From assembly GCA_903889815.1 (NCBI GenBank), contig CAISYX010000276.1:1-9611 (forward strand): a stretch of DNA of 9,611 bases, in the 5' to 3' direction. Positions 6,769-9,611 of the stretch are shown in pieces (position 1 is the stretch's first letter; each line of letters begins with the position of its first letter). A program made the translations under genes and the position numbers. This DNA is from an uncultured Gammaproteobacteria bacterium. Lineage in GTDB: Bacteria > Pseudomonadota > Gammaproteobacteria > Pseudomonadales > Pseudohongiellaceae. Below the pieces are notes generated by a model. The model was not told the DNA's origin and ran no database searches. It was given only the letters and a program-made list of their open reading frames with translations.

Positions 6769-6777
6769 TGCTATAGT
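6769..6777 (+). promoter_or_regulatory. Extended -10 promoter candidate for the TPR-SDR pair
   Basis: TGCTATAGT gives a TGn extended -10 and TATAGT, one mismatch from the sigma-70 consensus. It lies 77 bases before the TPR gene start, in the 138-base gap after the HAD gene. No good -35 stands at 16-18 bases, which an extended -10 can compensate for. It implies a transcription unit of the TPR and SDR genes separate from the HAD gene. Confidence 0.4.
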
Positions 6778-6853
6778 CGGCCATCAACGCCGCTGTCAGA
6801 ACAAGCCCGCTGAAACCCCAAAAACAAGAACCACTGGAACAAGAGCCCTCATC

Positions 6854-8593
6854 ATGACATTCACGCACCGTTTGTCCGGCCTCGCGCTGGCTGGTCTGCT
6901 TCTGCAGACGGCCTGCAGCCCGGCCACAGAACAGCCGACCTCCGCTGCGGCCGCGCCTTCCAGCACGGCCTGGGTTGCCACCGCCGAAATGCTGGCCTGC
7001 GCTGACGGCCATGCCAGCCTGGTGGAAGGCACCGGCAATTTCAGCCGCGACATCAATTCGCCCTCGCCCGAGGCGCAGGACTACTTCGACCAGGGCCTGC
7101 GCCTGGGCTATGGCTATTACTTCCCGGAAGCCGTGGCGTCCTTCAACGCCGCCCTGTGTTTCGACCCGGACAATGCCCGCATCCACTGGGCCCGCGCCCA
7201 GGCACTTGGCCCCAACGCCAACAGCCGCAACAGTGGTCTGCCGGATGATCCGCAGGGAGAGGGCGCCAAGGCGCTGCAGCTCGCCATCGCCAACATGGGC
7301 GAAGAACCCCAGCAGTGGAAGGACATGATCAACGCGCTGGTGCCGATGTTCGACATGGAGAACCTGCCTGACATGGCCACGCGCAGCCAGGCCGTGATCG
7401 ACTCCACCCGCGCGCTGTACACCCAGTATCCGGATGATCTGGAAGCCGCCTTTACCTACACCCACGCCATCATGATGGCCTCGCCCTGGTATTACTTCGA
7501 GTGGGATGGCACGCCGCGCGCCAGCACCAACGATGCCCGCGCCGCGATGGAAAAGGGCATGGCCCAGAACCCCTACCACCCCGGCCTGACTCACCTGCAT
7601 GTGCATCTGATGGAAGCGTCGCGGGAGCCGGTGAGCGCCGAGACATCTGCCGACGCGCTGGAGCCGCTGACACCGATGATCGGCCACATGGCGCACATGC
7701 CAGGCCACATCTTCATGCGTATCGGCCGCTACCAGGACTCGATCGACGCCAACCGCCGCTCGGTGCTGGCCGATGAGTACTTCGTGCAGCAGTGGGGCGA
7801 GCGCGAGTATCCCCAGTACGGCACCTACTTCCTGTCTGCCACCAATCACCGTGGCCATGCCCGCATGTTCATTCACTGGGGTGGACTGTTGCAGGGCAAT
7901 GCTGACGTGGCCTTCGAAATCGTGACACCGCTGGCTGCCGCCACCACGGCCGAGCAGCTGGATCGCGGCAACTCCCTGCGCAACGTGTCGGTGGAATGGA
8001 TGACCTACAAGGCCTTCGGCATGTGGGACGAGATTCTGGCCCTGACTGCGCAGCCGGACAACCGCCCCTTCCTGCAGGGCACGTTGAACCACGTGCGTGG
8101 CGCCGCCATGGCCGCCTCGGGTGATATTGCCGGCGCCGAAGCTGAACTGGCCGCGCTGGACGTCATCCTTGCCAATACAGTACTGACATCGCAGCGCGCT
8201 GCAGTGAACACCGCAGACAGAGTCCTGGCCATCAATCGTGCCTCGCTGGCAGGCGAGATCGCCAATGCCAAAGGCGACTACGAAGCCGCCATCGCGGCCT
8301 TCACCCAGGCCGTCGATCTGCAGGACCACCTTCGCTACATGGAGCCGCCCGACTGGATCCAGTCCATGCGCCTGTTCCTGGGTCAGGCCTACCTGAGCGC
8401 CGGTCAGCCTGAAGAGGCTCGCCGCGTGTTCCTGGAAGACCTCGACCTGCTGCAGGAAAACGGCTGGGCACTGTTCGGCCTGACCACCGCGCTGGAAGCC
8501 CTGGGCGAGGCCGAACAGGCCGCCGAAGCCCGTGAGCGCTTCGACGAAGCCTGGGAATACGCCACCGTCGAGCTGACCAAGGCACATTTCTGA
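6854..8593 (+). CDS. TPR-family envelope protein of unknown function, probable lipoprotein
   Basis: This 579-residue protein starts at ATG 6854, where an export signal begins (MTFTHRLSGLALAGLLLQTA, then Cys21). The lipobox-like LQTAC has Gln at -3, which is non-standard, so lipidation is likely but unproven. A frame extension back to the GTG at 6716 is rejected because it would place residues before the signal. Residues about 75-120 resemble a TPR (DYFDQGLRLGYGYYFPEAVA) and about 455-570 contain further TPR-like helices. The centre has a conserved pattern of the broad family often labelled tetratricopeptide repeat protein: HLHVHLMEAS (247-256), GHMAHMPGHIFMRIGRY (277-293) and DANRRSVLADEYF (298-310). 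The clustered His residues and Glu254 hint at metal binding or catalysis, which is inference. Its stop is one base from the next ATG. The Shine-Dalgarno is weak (AAGAG at 6841-6845). Confidence 0.87.
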   Translation: MTFTHRLSGLALAGLLLQTACSPATEQPTSAAAAPSSTAWVATAEMLACADGHASLVEGTGNFSRDINSPSPEAQDYFDQGLRLGYGYYFPEAVASFNAALCFDPDNARIHWARAQALGPNANSRNSGLPDDPQGEGAKALQLAIANMGEEPQQWKDMINALVPMFDMENLPDMATRSQAVIDSTRALYTQYPDDLEAAFTYTHAIMMASPWYYFEWDGTPRASTNDARAAMEKGMAQNPYHPGLTHLHVHLMEASREPVSAETSADALEPLTPMIGHMAHMPGHIFMRIGRYQDSIDANRRSVLADEYFVQQWGEREYPQYGTYFLSATNHRGHARMFIHWGGLLQGNADVAFEIVTPLAAATTAEQLDRGNSLRNVSVEWMTYKAFGMWDEILALTAQPDNRPFLQGTLNHVRGAAMAASGDIAGAEAELAALDVILANTVLTSQRAAVNTADRVLAINRASLAGEIANAKGDYEAAIAAFTQAVDLQDHLRYMEPPDWIQSMRLFLGQAYLSAGQPEEARRVFLEDLDLLQENGWALFGLTTALEALGEAEQAAEARERFDEAWEYATVELTKAHF

Positions 8594-8594
8594 C

Positions 8595-9494
8595 ATGCGC
8601 ATCCTCATCACCGGCGGCAGCGGATTCCTCGGCCAGGCGCTGACCAAGGCCCTGCTGCAGCGCGGTGATGAGGTCATCATCCTCAGCCGCTCGCCCACCA
8701 CCCTCGTCGCCCGCCGGCTGGCGAGCGAATGGGTGAGCGACCTGCAACAGATCCGCACCCCCGTGGACGCCGTCGTGAATCTTGCCGGCGCCAACCTCTT
8801 CGCCTCCCCCTGGACCCGTGCCCGCAAGCAGTTGCTGCATGACAGCCGCGTGGCCCTGACCTGGAAGCTCGTCAGCTGGATGGTCTCGCAGGAACAGCCT
8901 CCGAAAGTACTCCTTTCCGGTTCGGCCATTGGCTTCCATGGCGATGGTGGTGAGCAAGCCCTCACTGAAGACAGTGCGCCCGGCCGTGACTGGGCCGCCA
9001 CCATGGTCCAGGATTGGGAAGCGGCAACGCAGCCGGCCACTGACACCGGCGTGCGCACGGTGTTGCTGCGCACGGGCCTGGTGCTGGGCCACGCCGGACT
9101 GCTGGCGCCAATCATGCCGCTGTTCAAGGCGTACCTGGGCGGCTCACTGGGGGCTGGGAAATTCTGGTACAGCTGGATTCATGTGCAGGACTGGGTGCGG
9201 GCCACGCTGTTTCTGCTGGACCACGGAGCGGCCAGCGGCCCGTATCTGCTGACGGCGCCGAACCCGGTGCCTTACTCGGAATTTGCCCGGACGCTGGGCC
9301 GTGTGCTGCAGCGCCCCGTGTGGCTGACGCCGCCGGGCTGGGTGCTGCGTGTGCTGCTGGGCCAGCGCGCGGGCCTGATGCTGGGCAGCACGAAGGCCTT
9401 GCCGGCGCGGCTGCAGGCGGCGGGCTTCCAATGGCATTTCCCTGCGCTGGAAGAGGCGCTGACCAATATCGCCACGTCAGACCCGGAAGTGTAG
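8595..9494 (+). CDS. TIGR01777 (YfcH-like) SDR family epimerase
   Basis: This 299-residue protein is a member of the extended short-chain dehydrogenase family TIGR01777. The N-terminus is a Rossmann fold with the NAD(P)-binding GGSGFLG at 7-13. NLAGAN (62-67) follows, then SGSAIGFHGDGGE (108-120), RTGLVLGHAG (159-168), the family's LGGSLGAGKFWYSWIHVQD (181-199), and a DUF1731-like C-terminus from about 247 with the typical close LQAAGFQWHFPALEEAL (273-289). The true reaction is unknown for the family. At 114-115 the usual Tyr-containing pair (as in GYYGD) is Phe-His, so the catalytic tyrosine may be missing. It starts one base after the TPR gene stop and has only a distant AAGG, which suggests translational coupling. 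It ends in TAG, inside a REP-like hairpin. Confidence 0.92.
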   Translation: MRILITGGSGFLGQALTKALLQRGDEVIILSRSPTTLVARRLASEWVSDLQQIRTPVDAVVNLAGANLFASPWTRARKQLLHDSRVALTWKLVSWMVSQEQPPKVLLSGSAIGFHGDGGEQALTEDSAPGRDWAATMVQDWEAATQPATDTGVRTVLLRTGLVLGHAGLLAPIMPLFKAYLGGSLGAGKFWYSWIHVQDWVRATLFLLDHGAASGPYLLTAPNPVPYSEFARTLGRVLQRPVWLTPPGWVLRVLLGQRAGLMLGSTKALPARLQAAGFQWHFPALEEALTNIATSDPEV

Positions 9495-9611
9495 GCGCGG
9501 GCAACCCGCCTACTCCTTGCAGAGACAGCGGCGGAGTCGCCGCAGAACGGCGAGCCCGCCTGCCGGGGCCGGTTCTAAGGCACAGTTCGCGGGCAAGCGT
9601 TCGCGGGCAAG
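9491..9611 (+). repeat. REPIN-like intergenic element, copy 3 (continues past the window)
   Basis: The left end is a hairpin overlapping the SDR stop codon: GTAGG (9491-9495) with CCTAC (9509-9513) and inner stem CGGG / CCCG (9498-9501 / 9505-9508). After 25 bases the linker box GCCGCAGAACGG occurs (9539-9550), then 11 bases, GCCGGGGCCGG (9562-9572), 12 bases, and GTTCGCGGGCAAG (9585-9597). Box sequences and the 11-base spacing match copy 2 exactly. The hairpin lacks a T-run, so termination there is uncertain. I see no gene after 9494. Confidence 0.7.
9585..9611 (+). repeat. Tandem duplication of a REP half
   Basis: GTTCGCGGGCAAG occurs at 9585-9597 and again at 9599-9611, a 14-base period separated by one C. 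The complementary arm (GCCCGC) of the REP is missing from the first unit; the window ends before the second can be completed. Confidence 0.8.

Noticed and set aside
5846..9127. A 1093-codon open frame on the minus strand covering the HAD, TPR and most of the SDR gene
   Set aside because: It is antisense to three genes with clear family motifs. Its translation has no recognisable domain and reads like the complement of GC-rich codons with a GC-biased third position.

Overview
The window is a GC-rich, densely coding stretch of chromosome, most likely from a gammaproteobacterium. Two things point that way: Pseudomonas-type REP palindromes (GTGGGAGCGGGC / GCCCGCGAA) between and inside genes, and gene families that are routine there. 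These families are a PAS-GGDEF-EAL signalling protein, a Na/Pi cotransporter with a PhoU-like tail, a PA2974-like HAD hydrolase and a TIGR01777 epimerase. The genus cannot be fixed from the sequence. There is no phage, plasmid, transposase, CRISPR, tRNA or rRNA signal, and no gene-free stretch longer than about 222 bases.

Left half (137-5842) lies entirely on the minus strand and reads right to left. It begins with a Na+/phosphate cotransporter (GTG start at 5842). Next is a secreted acid phosphatase/5'-nucleotidase-like HAD protein fused to Sel1 repeats; its start overlaps the transporter's end by 11 bases. Last is a triple-PAS GGDEF-EAL protein. A periplasmic phosphatase coupled to a phosphate transporter suggests phosphate scavenging. 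The c-di-GMP gene carries an in-frame amber codon exactly at the GGDEF/EAL junction (830-832), so the intact EAL half (137-829) is cut off from the sensor-cyclase half (830-2617).

Right half (6065-9494) lies on the plus strand: a HAD-IA phosphatase, then after 138 bases a TPR-family lipoprotein-like protein of unknown function, followed one base later by a TIGR01777 SDR epimerase. The 222-base divergent gap (5843-6064) separates the halves.

The least ordinary structure is a recurring intergenic element of about 125 bases, seen three times (14-137 plus, 5908-6035 minus, 9491-9611 plus and running off the end). Each copy has a hairpin or REP at one end, then the linker box GCCGCAGAACGG, exactly 11 bases, a GCCGGGGCCGG-like box, 12-15 bases, and GTTCG beginning an inverted REP half. 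This looks like a REPIN/BIME family with a conserved linker. A further REP half lies inside the transporter gene, where it appears to have expanded into five 18-bp units encoding a Q/G/S-rich tail.
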